Below are positions 16,544 through 25,072 of a DNA stretch of 64,000 bases, one piece after another. Made by a program: the position numbers and the translations under genes. The stretch is from the NCBI GenBank assembly GCA_910579285.1, contig CAJTTT010000002.1, forward strand, positions 202,152-266,151, in the 5' to 3' direction. The DNA comes from an uncultured Lachnospiraceae bacterium. GTDB lineage: Bacteria > Bacillota > Clostridia > Lachnospirales > Lachnospiraceae. How positions within the stretch are numbered: position 1 is the stretch's first letter; each line of letters opens with the position of its first letter. The notes under the pieces are model-generated. The model had not been told where the DNA came from and made no database searches. It was given only the letters and a program-made list of their open reading frames with translations.

Positions 16544-18151
16544 TCACCGCTGTTTCCGCCTGAAGCACTCGACCGCCTTATCACGGATACGGCAGTTCCA
16601 CAGCTCCCGCAGCAGCAGGTAATATGCCATGTAGAACGTGCCAAAATGATACACCAGATACCTCTGCTGGCCAAAGAAAACCAGCGATATCACCACCACC
16701 ATGACCACATTGCTTCCAAGAACAAGCGCCATAAACTCTGCGCATCTGCCGTTTGCTTTCTTATCTGCAAATCCCCACACCATCAGGGCAGCTGCAGAAA
16801 GATAGAGGAACAGCGTCACCAGATGGCACAGAAGATAAATCGGCCTGATCTGAAAAAAAACAGTGCAGATAAACGCCTGCGGAAGCATCATCAGCGTGTG
16901 GTAGAGAAAACGTCCAAAATGCGCTTTCAGCAGTGTGACGCCGATCAGCGTCAGATGCGCATTGCGTGTTTCACTGAACTGGTCGGACAAGATGATTTCC
17001 GGGTAATATTCCGCATAGTAAAGCGACGGAATCCTGAGACATGTCTTTCCTACCTGTCCTACCCCGCCCACAATATCCTGCCACATCCACAGACCGTCCT
17101 GCGCATAGGTATAAAGCTGCTCTTCCGCATCCGCCGCCTCATACAGCGCCTCATACAGGCCTCTCACCACTTCATCTTCAAACAGATACGCATCTTCCTT
17201 TTCCGCCTCATACATACCGCGGGAAAAGAGCAGGCTGACATACTGGCTTGTCGTAACTCCCCTGTTTGCCAGCTCCTCCACCGTGGGTTCCGCCGTTTCC
17301 TCCACTGCCGCTTCGTCTTTTTCCGCCGCAGTGTCCTCCTCTGCACTTGTCAGCCGTAAAAGGTACGCGTCATAGTCCTCTGGAGACTGCACTTTCATCA
17401 CAAACAGAGAAATCTTTTCATTGGATTTGATCACATCCATATATCCGGCCGTCACTCTGGCTGTCACAAAGATACCTGCCAGACAAATACAGAGCGCCCC
17501 GGCCATTCCAGCCGCCGCCCTGAGCCATGCGCGCGCTTTTCTGTCATCCTGTTTCCTCCCGCAGACCACATATAAAAAAATCACGCCGCAGACCGCAAAC
17601 AGAATCTGAAGCTGGGAACGGAGCATGGTCAGTACAAACGCCGTCGCCAGACTTCCCGCAAACCATGTATATTTTTTTGACCACACCGCCTTGAGCAGAA
17701 CGATCACGAACAGATAAAACAGGGAATACGACAGCCCTTCCGTCAAAATCTGCTGTGTCGCCCAGGACTGCGGCATCTCCGTTGTATAAGGCATCAGGGA
17801 TAAGAAAAAAAGCAGAACCGTCTCCCAGCAGTACAGACGAAACTCCTCCCGAAGCGTCCTAACGAAAAGAACCACACAGACCGATGCCAAAACCGCCTGT
17901 TCAAGAACAACCATCCCCAGGTATCCATCCAGGCCGAACAGATACTGATTGAACAGCAAAAAAAGCGGATACACAGGCATGACGCCTTCGACCCGGTTTA
18001 TTTTGATGTAAGCCCCGCTGTCGTCAAACAAAACCGGCTCTCCCGAACCGACAGACAGGAAGATCAAAAGAGCGAGCAGCGTCAGGGAGCCGTAGAACAG
18101 CCAGTTCTTCTGCGTCATATTCAGTTGCAGTCCCTTTTTCTTTTCCGCCAT
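16544..18151 (-). CDS. Polytopic GT-C-like membrane glycosyltransferase
   Basis: 535 residues with about ten hydrophobic segments. After the first one comes VLFDDSGAYIKINRVEG, a pair of aspartates in the first outer loop as in GT-C enzymes using polyprenyl-phosphate sugars. A large outer loop around 255-335 is strongly acidic (EEDTAAEKDEAAVEETAE), followed by an LCP-distant helical part and further membrane segments. It lies 67 bases upstream of the polyprenyl-phosphate sugar synthase and 21 bases after the ABC transporter. I infer that it transfers the polyprenyl-linked sugar outside the membrane, as GtrC-type proteins do. No specific family could be named. Confidence 0.7.
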   Translation of the reverse strand: MAEKKKGLQLNMTQKNWLFYGSLTLLALLIFLSVGSGEPVLFDDSGAYIKINRVEGVMPVYPLFLLFNQYLFGLDGYLGMVVLEQAVLASVCVVLFVRTLREEFRLYCWETVLLFFLSLMPYTTEMPQSWATQQILTEGLSYSLFYLFVIVLLKAVWSKKYTWFAGSLATAFVLTMLRSQLQILFAVCGVIFLYVVCGRKQDDRKARAWLRAAAGMAGALCICLAGIFVTARVTAGYMDVIKSNEKISLFVMKVQSPEDYDAYLLRLTSAEEDTAAEKDEAAVEETAEPTVEELANRGVTTSQYVSLLFSRGMYEAEKEDAYLFEDEVVRGLYEALYEAADAEEQLYTYAQDGLWMWQDIVGGVGQVGKTCLRIPSLYYAEYYPEIILSDQFSETRNAHLTLIGVTLLKAHFGRFLYHTLMMLPQAFICTVFFQIRPIYLLCHLVTLFLYLSAAALMVWGFADKKANGRCAEFMALVLGSNVVMVVVISLVFFGQQRYLVYHFGTFYMAYYLLLRELWNCRIRDKAVECFRRKQR

Positions 18152-18172
18152 GCCCTTCTCCGTCTTATCCTC

Positions 18173-19951
18173 TTATTCTCCAAATATTTCGGCCTTGTTC
18201 CTCTGCGCCACCTTTCCGTCTCCCACCTCATAGATCGTGTCTACATTGCGGATCGTGGTAAGTCTGTGCGCAATGATGATCATTGTCTTTATCCCCTGCA
18301 GATGCTCAATGGCCTCCATAACCGCCGCCTCCGTCTCATTATCCAGTGCGGAGGTCGCCTCATCCAGCACAAGAATTTCCGGGTCATGGTAGAGCGCTCT
18401 GGCAATACCGATCCTCTGCCTCTGCCCGCCGGATAATCTGACACCTCTGTCACCGACAATGGTATCCAGTCCAAGCGGAAGGCTTTCGATAAACTCCTTA
18501 AGCTGCGCCTTCTCCACCGCCGCCATCACTGCGGTCTCGTCAATCTGCCCTTCCTGCACGCCAAAGGCAATATTATTGCGGATCGTATCATCAGACAGAT
18601 AAATGGTCTGGGGTATATACCCCACCTGCGCATGAAACGTTTTCGCCTGTTCATGGATGTTAATCTCATCCGCCATCACTGCGCCCTTTACCGGAGCCAG
18701 AAGCCCAAGTATAATGTCCACCATAGTCGTTTTCCCAGACCCGGTGGAACCGACAAACGCCACAGTCGTGCCCTTTTTAATCGTAAAATTCACATGCTCC
18801 AAAACCCATTCATCCGTGTCTGGATAATGGTAGGACACATCCTGCACACGAATCCCCTTCTGCAGCTTCCAGTCTTCTATGCACTCCTGTCCGTCCTTCT
18901 GGGTAAGGCCCTCAATTCCCACCAAATCACGATAAACAAGCTCCACCGAAGGCAGGGCATAAAGCATATTAGAAGCGTGCTCATTGATCCGTCCCACACT
19001 CGGCATAAGCCGCATTGCCGCCACCGCGAAAACCGCAAGCTGGGAGACAAAGTAAACCATATCAGCCTCACCGAACAGCAGCTTTACGATGACAGCGCTC
19101 AAAAGTCCCATCATGGAGACAGCCTCCACCGTATACTTCGGCAGAATCGAAATAGTCCTGGCGATACGAAGTCCTCTGGCATACTTTTTCCAGTATTTCC
19201 GATATTCATCAGTGAAATAATTCTCCCGCTCCAGAATCTTAATTTCCTTAATTCCGCCGAGCGCCTGATTCATCCACTGAAAAATTTTACCCTCATAATT
19301 CTGGTTCTCCATACCGAGGCGGCGGCTGTACTTTCTGCTGATCATCAAAAAACCACCCACAAAAATGGCAAGAAATCCCAATACAATGATCGTGATGGAC
19401 TTGCTGATCACAAGCAGATAAATCACCAGCACCCCGGAGACGGCAAGCTCTGCGCCAAGCTCCAGCGCATAAAGAATCACCTGCATAAACCGCGATGTAT
19501 CCTCGTAAAGACTTCTCTGCAGAATCGCAATGTTATTGTTCAGGTGAAAGGTATACGGCTCCTTCATGTATGCGGAAAGAAGCCTCGTTGAGAGCTTCAT
19601 CTGCGTATTGTAGGAAAAGCGGAAAATATAGTCTTTCTCCAAGATCAGATACGCGTTCTTGACGAGATAGATGCCGATGATGGCCGCCGCAAGCAATATC
19701 ATAAACTGTTCGGCGGACCCAAAACCGAAGAAGTCGTATACCATTTTCAGATACCAGGTCCTTTGAACCGATTCCGGGTGCTGGAGAACATCAATAAAAG
19801 GCATAAAAACCATAACCGCGAGAAGCTCCAAAAAGCTCCCTGCCGCGATGGCTGCCGTGAGAAGCACGAGTCTTCTTTTATCCCTTTTATCAAATATATA
19901 TCCAAGCTTTGTGAGCATTCCCGCTCCCGAATTACTGTTCTCTCTGCCCAT
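18173..19951 (-). CDS. ABC transporter, fused permease-ATPase, PglK-like flippase
   Basis: 592 residues from the ATG at 19951 (AAGGAG upstream); an ATG at 19918 with GGGAG is an alternative. The N-terminal half has six membrane segments; the C-terminal half is a complete ATPase with Walker A VGSTGSGKTTM, signature LSGGQRQRIGIARAL, Walker B ILVLDEATSALD and the switch His in IIAHRLTTIRN. The exporter layout with FHLNNNIAILQRSLYEDT in the permease resembles PglK/lipid-linked oligosaccharide flippases. It would act as a homodimer moving the undecaprenyl-pyrophosphate glycan outward. A paralogue lies at 44709-46493, and a Wzx-type protein at 29891-31429, so this locus has three candidate flippases. 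Confidence 0.9.
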   Translation of the reverse strand: MGRENSNSGAGMLTKLGYIFDKRDKRRLVLLTAAIAAGSFLELLAVMVFMPFIDVLQHPESVQRTWYLKMVYDFFGFGSAEQFMILLAAAIIGIYLVKNAYLILEKDYIFRFSYNTQMKLSTRLLSAYMKEPYTFHLNNNIAILQRSLYEDTSRFMQVILYALELGAELAVSGVLVIYLLVISKSITIIVLGFLAIFVGGFLMISRKYSRRLGMENQNYEGKIFQWMNQALGGIKEIKILERENYFTDEYRKYWKKYARGLRIARTISILPKYTVEAVSMMGLLSAVIVKLLFGEADMVYFVSQLAVFAVAAMRLMPSVGRINEHASNMLYALPSVELVYRDLVGIEGLTQKDGQECIEDWKLQKGIRVQDVSYHYPDTDEWVLEHVNFTIKKGTTVAFVGSTGSGKTTMVDIILGLLAPVKGAVMADEINIHEQAKTFHAQVGYIPQTIYLSDDTIRNNIAFGVQEGQIDETAVMAAVEKAQLKEFIESLPLGLDTIVGDRGVRLSGGQRQRIGIARALYHDPEILVLDEATSALDNETEAAVMEAIEHLQGIKTMIIIAHRLTTIRNVDTIYEVGDGKVAQRNKAEIFGE

Positions 19952-20006
19952 AGGCCAGCATACTCCTTCATCCCGGCATCCTGCCGCTTCCGAATCATTT
20001 GTATTT

Positions 20007-20609
20007 TCACACAGGTTCTCTTTCGTCACCGTCCTGTGCAAACAGCGCGCTGCAAAGATTGCTGCGGGAATCCCTGTCGCTTATCTTTCCCGCCGGCGCC
20101 CCCGCCCAGGTGACGCCAGACTCCGTAATATCTTTCGTCACCACGGCGTTCGCACCCACCGCCACATCATCCGCTATGCGGACAGCGCCGATCACCTTCG
20201 CGCCGCTTCCAAAATAACAGTTATCCCCTATCACAGCCGCCTCATGGCTTCCGTTCGTCGCGCCGATGGTCACACCCTCCTGCAGGCGGCAGTTTTTCCC
20301 GGCCCGCACATTCCCGTGCACCACAATCGTCCCGTAATGGGGTATGGAAAGTCCCGGCCCAAACACATTGGGCGGAATCGTAAACCCAAGCCTGACGCTC
20401 AGACGGTGAAACCGCATTTTGTGCCACTTACCAATCAGTTTTCCCATGACTCCGCGGCGGCAGTTCAAATCATACTCCACTTTTCGCAGCAGAATCTCAA
20501 ACTTCCAGATCTCATCCCCAAACAGACGGGGACACGCATCCTGCTTCCGTCCAAGCGCAAGCTGATCCTGTCTTATATATTCTCTGTATTTCTGCCTGCT
20601 GTCTATCAT
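20007..20609 (-). CDS. Serine-acetyltransferase-like hexapeptide acyltransferase
   Basis: 200 residues. The N-terminal helical part (about 1-85) precedes hexapeptide repeats: FGPGLSIPHYGTIVVHGNV, VTIGATNGSHEAAVIGDNCY, GSGAKVIGAVRIADDVAVG and GANAVVTKDI. The layout follows CysE-type enzymes, and the IPHYGTIVVHG segment holds the family's catalytic His. In glycan loci such proteins usually acetylate a sugar hydroxyl using acetyl-CoA; an O-serine role is not excluded. Its start overlaps the stop of the GT-D gene (ATGA). The C-terminal 20 residues overlap upstream coding possibilities of the ABC gene, whose assigned start lies outside. Confidence 0.85.
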   Translation of the reverse strand: MIDSRQKYREYIRQDQLALGRKQDACPRLFGDEIWKFEILLRKVEYDLNCRRGVMGKLIGKWHKMRFHRLSVRLGFTIPPNVFGPGLSIPHYGTIVVHGNVRAGKNCRLQEGVTIGATNGSHEAAVIGDNCYFGSGAKVIGAVRIADDVAVGANAVVTKDITESGVTWAGAPAGKISDRDSRSNLCSALFAQDGDEREPV

Positions 20610-21469
20610 ATTCTCACCTTAATCTGCTCCAGATACGCCGTATGTCCCGCCGCACGGTTTGCCTCCTCGGTGACGAGATCATGCTTGGCCAGCTTCCTCT
20701 TGCCGGGGGAGCGTGTCACAAACCACTCATACTCCATATCCAGATTGCCGATGTCAAGTACACGGTACCCCCGTCCAAACAGGTCCACCGCCAGAAACTT
20801 CGCGGCCACACCCACCGACAATAAAAACAGCCTGTCCTTACCGTAGGCCGTGCAGGCGTCCAAAATGGCGGGAATCGCTCCGTAAGCATTGCTGGGAGGG
20901 CAGATGATGCGCTCCACGCTGCGCGCCGTGTCAAGCAGGTCGTTGCCAACCCCGTTGTGCGTTCTCTCCCCCTCCACCACAACAACGTCTCTATTTTCCC
21001 ATATTTTTCTGATTTTAGCAAACTGTGCGCCGCAGCCGCTGCGATCGGCGGCATAATAATAGCAGCGGGAAACAAAGGTACTGTAATATACCCTGTCGGG
21101 ATTGCAGTATCTCTCATAGGTTTTTCTGCAAAACAGCAGATGATCCCTCCAGAACTGCCGGCTTTCCCTGTGATGATCGGAAAGGGTTTCAAAAATGCCA
21201 GGTATCGTCACAATCAGATCGTCATGGGAATACGCCAAAATCCCGGCAAGTCCTTCCGCGATCTCCGGGGATGCCTTCTGCAGCATCAGGTCGCCGCCCT
21301 TTATCATCACAATCTCCCCGTCTCCGAATCGGACCATGCTCTTTTCGGTATTTAAAAGAACATCTATGGTCTCATCGATGGTGTGCACCTGTATTCGGTT
21401 GTGCAGGATGCCTTTTTCATAGAGAAAATAGGCAATCGCCGCCAAAACATCTTTTATTTTCTGCTTCAT
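20606..21469 (-). CDS. GT-D-type glycosyltransferase (DUF1792/SP_1767 family)
   Basis: 287 residues, soluble. The motif MVRFGDGEIVMIKGGD (about 45-60) contains the DxE metal-binding site that defines the GT-D fold, and VVVEGERTHNGVGNDLLD (about 162-179) and LLSVGVAAKFLAVDLFGRG complete the family pattern. DUF1792 enzymes were described from streptococcal serine-rich-repeat glycoprotein glycosylation, where they add glucose to a growing glycan. Here it sits 41 bases after a GT4 gene and overlaps the acyltransferase start by four bases. Donor and acceptor cannot be read from sequence. Confidence 0.88.
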   Translation of the reverse strand: MKQKIKDVLAAIAYFLYEKGILHNRIQVHTIDETIDVLLNTEKSMVRFGDGEIVMIKGGDLMLQKASPEIAEGLAGILAYSHDDLIVTIPGIFETLSDHHRESRQFWRDHLLFCRKTYERYCNPDRVYYSTFVSRCYYYAADRSGCGAQFAKIRKIWENRDVVVVEGERTHNGVGNDLLDTARSVERIICPPSNAYGAIPAILDACTAYGKDRLFLLSVGVAAKFLAVDLFGRGYRVLDIGNLDMEYEWFVTRSPGKRKLAKHDLVTEEANRAAGHTAYLEQIKVRI

Positions 21470-21510
21470 ATCTCTTCCTGACCGCCCCGGAGTCCGTGCC
21501 CTGTTAACGC

Positions 21511-22659
21511 TCAGCGCAGACGCTCCTGCACGATTCGCTCCCGCATGCCCATGATGGTATCAAAATACTTGTCAAAATTATACTTTTCCACTACCGCGCG
21601 GTAACCTGCCGCCCCCATAGACAGCATTCGGTCCCGGTCTGACAGCATGGCATCCAGCTTCCCGGACAGATCCGCCTCATCGCAGTCCCGGAACTGATAC
21701 CCTGTCACGCCGTTTTCCACATAACAGGATGTGCCGTTGGTGTCGCTGCAGATCACCGGCAGGGAATAGCTCATAGCCTCCAGCTGCGATACCGACGCCA
21801 TCTCCAGCGTACTCGGAATCACATACAGATCCGCCGCCAGATACTCTTTCTCCATGTCACGCTTCGCCACATTTGTCTTCACCGTAACCAGATTTTCCAT
21901 GTGGCGCTCTCTCACATAAGCATTTACCTGTTCACAGTATGCTTTCTGAAAACGGTTCGTCGCCTCTCCCACAAGCGTCACATGCATCTCATATTTATCC
22001 CGAAGTTTCTCTGCCGCCCGCAGAAGCTCCAGATGGTGCTTTCTGATCTCATACTTGCCGATGCAGAGGATATGTATCCTGCCGTCTGCGAAATAAGTGC
22101 GCTCTTTGGGCGCTCTCTGCGGATTGACCACAAAGGGGACAAAGTAATCGTTCTCCCGCACGGTCATACCCGGCTTTTTCTCACCCATCACGGGCGTCAT
22201 GCGAAGCGCCGGCGTCATGCGGTCCACCAGCCGGTGCGCCAGATCCGTCTTTGCAGGCTCCGACCAGAGCGGATTCTGGTTGTAGAGAATACAGGGATAC
22301 CCCTTCTTCCTGCAAACATGATATGCCGCCATAGAATACACCGAGCGTTCCCGCAAAATAACCAGATCCGGCTCAAATCCGCAGATCAGTTTTTTCAGCT
22401 TCCCAAGGGGCGGAAATCCATGCTGTATTTTAAACACAATGGCTGTCGGATCTTTCCTGTGAATCACCTTTACATAGAGAAAATCAATGAGTTTGTAGAG
22501 TTTTGAATACCCCAGCACAATGGGCGTCACACAGGAATAGTCCTCGATGATGGCCGCATAGTGGCTGATAAAGCGCACCTCATGCCCCAGCTGTGTCAGT
22601 CCCTTCATTATATCCATCTGGTTGGTGTGGTAGCGCGGCGCCACATACAGGAATTTCAT
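21511..22659 (-). CDS. Glycosyltransferase family 4
   Basis: 382 residues from the ATG at 22659, with GGAGG six bases upstream; the ATG four codons earlier lacks a site. FLYVAPRYHTNQMDIMKGL opens the acceptor domain, ILCIGKYEIRKHHLELLRAAEKL opens the donor domain, and STLEMASVSQLEAMSYSLPVIC carries the paired glutamates. Cytoplasmic. It follows the radical SAM gene by 45 bases. Substrates unknown. Confidence 0.9.
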   Translation of the reverse strand: MKFLYVAPRYHTNQMDIMKGLTQLGHEVRFISHYAAIIEDYSCVTPIVLGYSKLYKLIDFLYVKVIHRKDPTAIVFKIQHGFPPLGKLKKLICGFEPDLVILRERSVYSMAAYHVCRKKGYPCILYNQNPLWSEPAKTDLAHRLVDRMTPALRMTPVMGEKKPGMTVRENDYFVPFVVNPQRAPKERTYFADGRIHILCIGKYEIRKHHLELLRAAEKLRDKYEMHVTLVGEATNRFQKAYCEQVNAYVRERHMENLVTVKTNVAKRDMEKEYLAADLYVIPSTLEMASVSQLEAMSYSLPVICSDTNGTSCYVENGVTGYQFRDCDEADLSGKLDAMLSDRDRMLSMGAAGYRAVVEKYNFDKYFDTIMGMRERIVQERLR

Positions 22660-22704
22660 GCCATCCTCCAAAATTCATCTCTTCATCAGACGTTTTTTTC
22701 ATCT

Positions 22705-23712
22705 CTATTTCCGCCCGATATATTTATTCTCTTTCAGACTGTACTTCCCGCCCTTTAAGAATTTATGCCGGATCACCCACCAGCCGGGCACCCAGATATA
22801 CTTATGCATGGCCGGGGACGCGGAACCGATCATCCAGCAGTTCCTGTCGCATTTCCTCGTACACGCCCTTACTTTCTCCGCCTGCTCAGAGTTCCAAAGC
22901 TCGTCCCACGACTGCTCTCTGAGATTTCCCATGACCGCCTTCTTCTCCATCCCGTTACAGGGAATCACATCGCAGAAAGGGTCGATAAAAAAGGCGTTTT
23001 TCGACATATCGCAGGGCAGCAGACGTTTGTTGCCATATATATAGTTGATCAGCCCGTGGTTAAAATAAGCGCGGAACCACTTTTTGGGCGACCGGCTCTT
23101 TAACAGCTCGTTGATCAGCTTCTCAAAATTCTGCGCCACCTTGTATTTGTCGTCAATCTTATTGTCCGTCTTTCGGAAATAGAAAGAATTGTGCAGAGTC
23201 GCCGTGGCAAACTCCATCCCCATATCGTTGGCGATATGGTAGAGCGGCACCAGATCCTCACAGTTCATGTCCTGCACCGTCATGCCGAACCCCACGTCGG
23301 GATGCCCCATCTCCACCAGTGTCTTAAGCGTCTTATAGCCTCTGTTAAAACCATCGGGAATCCCCCGGATTTTATCGTTCGTCTCCTGCAGTCCCTCGAT
23401 ACTGATGCGGATTCCCACCTTCGGAAACTCCCTGCAAAGCGCAATGATGCGGTCCGTGAAATAGCCGTTGGTAGATATGACAATTCTGTCAGATTTCTTG
23501 TACAGCTCCCGCACGATATCCGGGATATCCTGTCTGATAAAAGGCTCCCCGCCCGTGATGTTCGTAAACGCCATCTCCGGCAGCTTTTTGATATCCTCCA
23601 GCGTGATCTCCTCGTCGGGCCTCGTCGGATCCTTAAAACAGTCGCACATATTGCAGCGTGCGTTACACCTATATGTCACTATGACCGTCCCGTAAAGTGT
23701 TCGTCTGGACAT
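22705..23712 (-). CDS. Radical SAM protein with SPASM-type C-terminal domain
   Basis: 335 residues. The N-terminal CNARCNMC motif (about residues 17-24) binds the [4Fe-4S] cluster that cleaves S-adenosylmethionine; ITGGEPFIRQD supplies the GGEP motif. The C-terminal part has cysteines in LLPCDMSKN, DPFCDVIPCNGM and ACTRKCDRNCW, consistent with a SPASM/Twitch auxiliary cluster domain. SPASM enzymes modify peptides or oxidise carbohydrates and cofactors. No peptide precursor gene is evident nearby; the genes on both sides are glycosyltransferases, so a role in sugar modification (oxidation, epimerisation or dehydration on a nucleotide- or lipid-linked sugar) is inferred. The start has AGGAG eight bases upstream. 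Confidence 0.9.
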   Translation of the reverse strand: MSRRTLYGTVIVTYRCNARCNMCDCFKDPTRPDEEITLEDIKKLPEMAFTNITGGEPFIRQDIPDIVRELYKKSDRIVISTNGYFTDRIIALCREFPKVGIRISIEGLQETNDKIRGIPDGFNRGYKTLKTLVEMGHPDVGFGMTVQDMNCEDLVPLYHIANDMGMEFATATLHNSFYFRKTDNKIDDKYKVAQNFEKLINELLKSRSPKKWFRAYFNHGLINYIYGNKRLLPCDMSKNAFFIDPFCDVIPCNGMEKKAVMGNLREQSWDELWNSEQAEKVRACTRKCDRNCWMIGSASPAMHKYIWVPGWWVIRHKFLKGGKYSLKENKYIGRK

Positions 23713-23767
23713 TCTGTTTGCTCCTATCTGTTATTTTCTTGTCAAATATCCAATGTGTCTGCCCACA

Positions 23768-25072
23768 TTACATATATACATTCCTCACTATTTTATCACA
23801 ATATTCCCCAATTGTATCGAATTTTATATCTTTACAGTTTTTGCCGTACTCCCGGCAAAGCTCTGGCTGCTCCCACAATTCCCTGATGTGCGCGGTCAGT
23901 TCCTCCACGTCCCCTCCCCGGAAAAGATCCCCGGTCCTGCCTGCCTGCACCAGCTCAGGCGCGCCGCCAAGATCCGAGACCAGCACGGGCGTACCGTACA
24001 TTTGGGATTCCATCACAGAAAACGGGCAGTTCTCATACCACTCGGACGGGTAAACAGAAAACCGCGCCCCTGCAATCAGTCTGTGCAGAGCCTCCCCTGT
24101 CACAAATCCTCTGTTCTCCACATTTTTGACCCTCGATACCTGTTCTTCAAACGGCCCGGATCCGGCGAAAACAAAGGGAATGTCCGGCAGGGCTTCACAG
24201 GCTTCCAACAGCGTGCCGATCCCCTTCTCCTCGGAAAAACGCCCGAAGTAGAGCACATAATCCGATGCCGTCCCGCCCTGTTTTCCCGTTCCTGCCGGTT
24301 GTGCACCGCTTGGCTTTACCGCATCTGCCTCTCCCGCCGGCTGTACACTGTCAGGCTTTACCCCGTCTGCCTCTCCCGGCTTTCCCTCCGCCATCCGTTC
24401 CGCGAAGTTTCGCATCATCACCGTCTTCTCCGCCAAAAGGGGATTGGTGTCGAGCTGTCTTTTCATAAACTCACTTGGGCAGATGATGATGTCAACCATG
24501 CCGTATGTCTGCCGCCGCATATAAAACCTGGCTTCCACCGTCCCGAGCAGGCTTTTTATGCGCGAGTTGTGAATGCACCTGTTTTTGCTGCACGCTCCGA
24601 AGTATCCTCCCCTGCAGTCGAAACAGATTCTGCCCGTGGCGGGAATGCGCATCATATGGTTGGGACACACCCACTGGTAATCGTGGGCCGTGTACACAAG
24701 CTTTATCCTGCGGCCGGTCTTTTTTTCGTAGGCGCGCACCGCGTAAATCACGGAGGGCGTGAGCTGGAAATTGATGTTATTGAGATGCACCACATCCGGG
24801 TTCATGTCCTTTAGCACCCTGCTGATCCTGCGCCTGGCCTCAAAGGAGTAGATGATTTTAAAAGGATAAACGAGCTTTTGCAGCTTTCCCGTATGGAAAT
24901 CCATGTCGGACGTATAGGATCCGGCCCGGTTGCCCACAATCCGCCCCTCATGCTCCATACCGAAATACTGTACGTCGTGTCCCCTCTTCTGTAATTCTTC
25001 CCCCAGCTTGAAAATATAAGTCTCCGATCCGCCATTTGGATGCAAAAATTTATTTACCATCAGTATTTTCAT
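23768..25072 (-). CDS. Glycosyltransferase family 4 with a duplicated linker repeat
   Basis: 434 residues. NKFLHPNGGSETYIFKLGEEL is a classical GT4 N-terminus, VLYFGRFSEEKGIGTLLEA opens the donor domain and SEWYENCPFSVMESQMYGTPVLV contains the paired glutamates. Two odd traits are visible. A cysteine cluster at C136, C150, C153, C161 and C166 could bind metal. Between the two Rossmann domains lies a 14-residue unit repeated twice (about 233-260, GEADGVKPDSVQPA then GEADAVKPSGAQPA), rich in Pro, Ala and Gly, absent from typical homologues. The start overlaps the fusion enzyme's stop by four bases. Donor unknown. Confidence 0.9.
   Translation of the reverse strand: MKILMVNKFLHPNGGSETYIFKLGEELQKRGHDVQYFGMEHEGRIVGNRAGSYTSDMDFHTGKLQKLVYPFKIIYSFEARRRISRVLKDMNPDVVHLNNINFQLTPSVIYAVRAYEKKTGRRIKLVYTAHDYQWVCPNHMMRIPATGRICFDCRGGYFGACSKNRCIHNSRIKSLLGTVEARFYMRRQTYGMVDIIICPSEFMKRQLDTNPLLAEKTVMMRNFAERMAEGKPGEADGVKPDSVQPAGEADAVKPSGAQPAGTGKQGGTASDYVLYFGRFSEEKGIGTLLEACEALPDIPFVFAGSGPFEEQVSRVKNVENRGFVTGEALHRLIAGARFSVYPSEWYENCPFSVMESQMYGTPVLVSDLGGAPELVQAGRTGDLFRGGDVEELTAHIRELWEQPELCREYGKNCKDIKFDTIGEYCDKIVRNVYM
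24293..24376 (-). repeat. Two tandem 42-bp in-frame repeats inside a GT4 gene
   Basis: Two adjacent 42-base units encode GEADGVKPDSVQPA and GEADAVKPSGAQPA, then a partial third start (GTGKQ). They fall in the interdomain linker of the GT4 protein, so copy number could vary without destroying either domain. Confidence 0.75.

Noticed and set aside
23713..23767. Promoter upstream of the radical SAM gene because of a TTGACA word
   Set aside because: No -10 element at 16-18 bases; that place is taken by the ribosome site.
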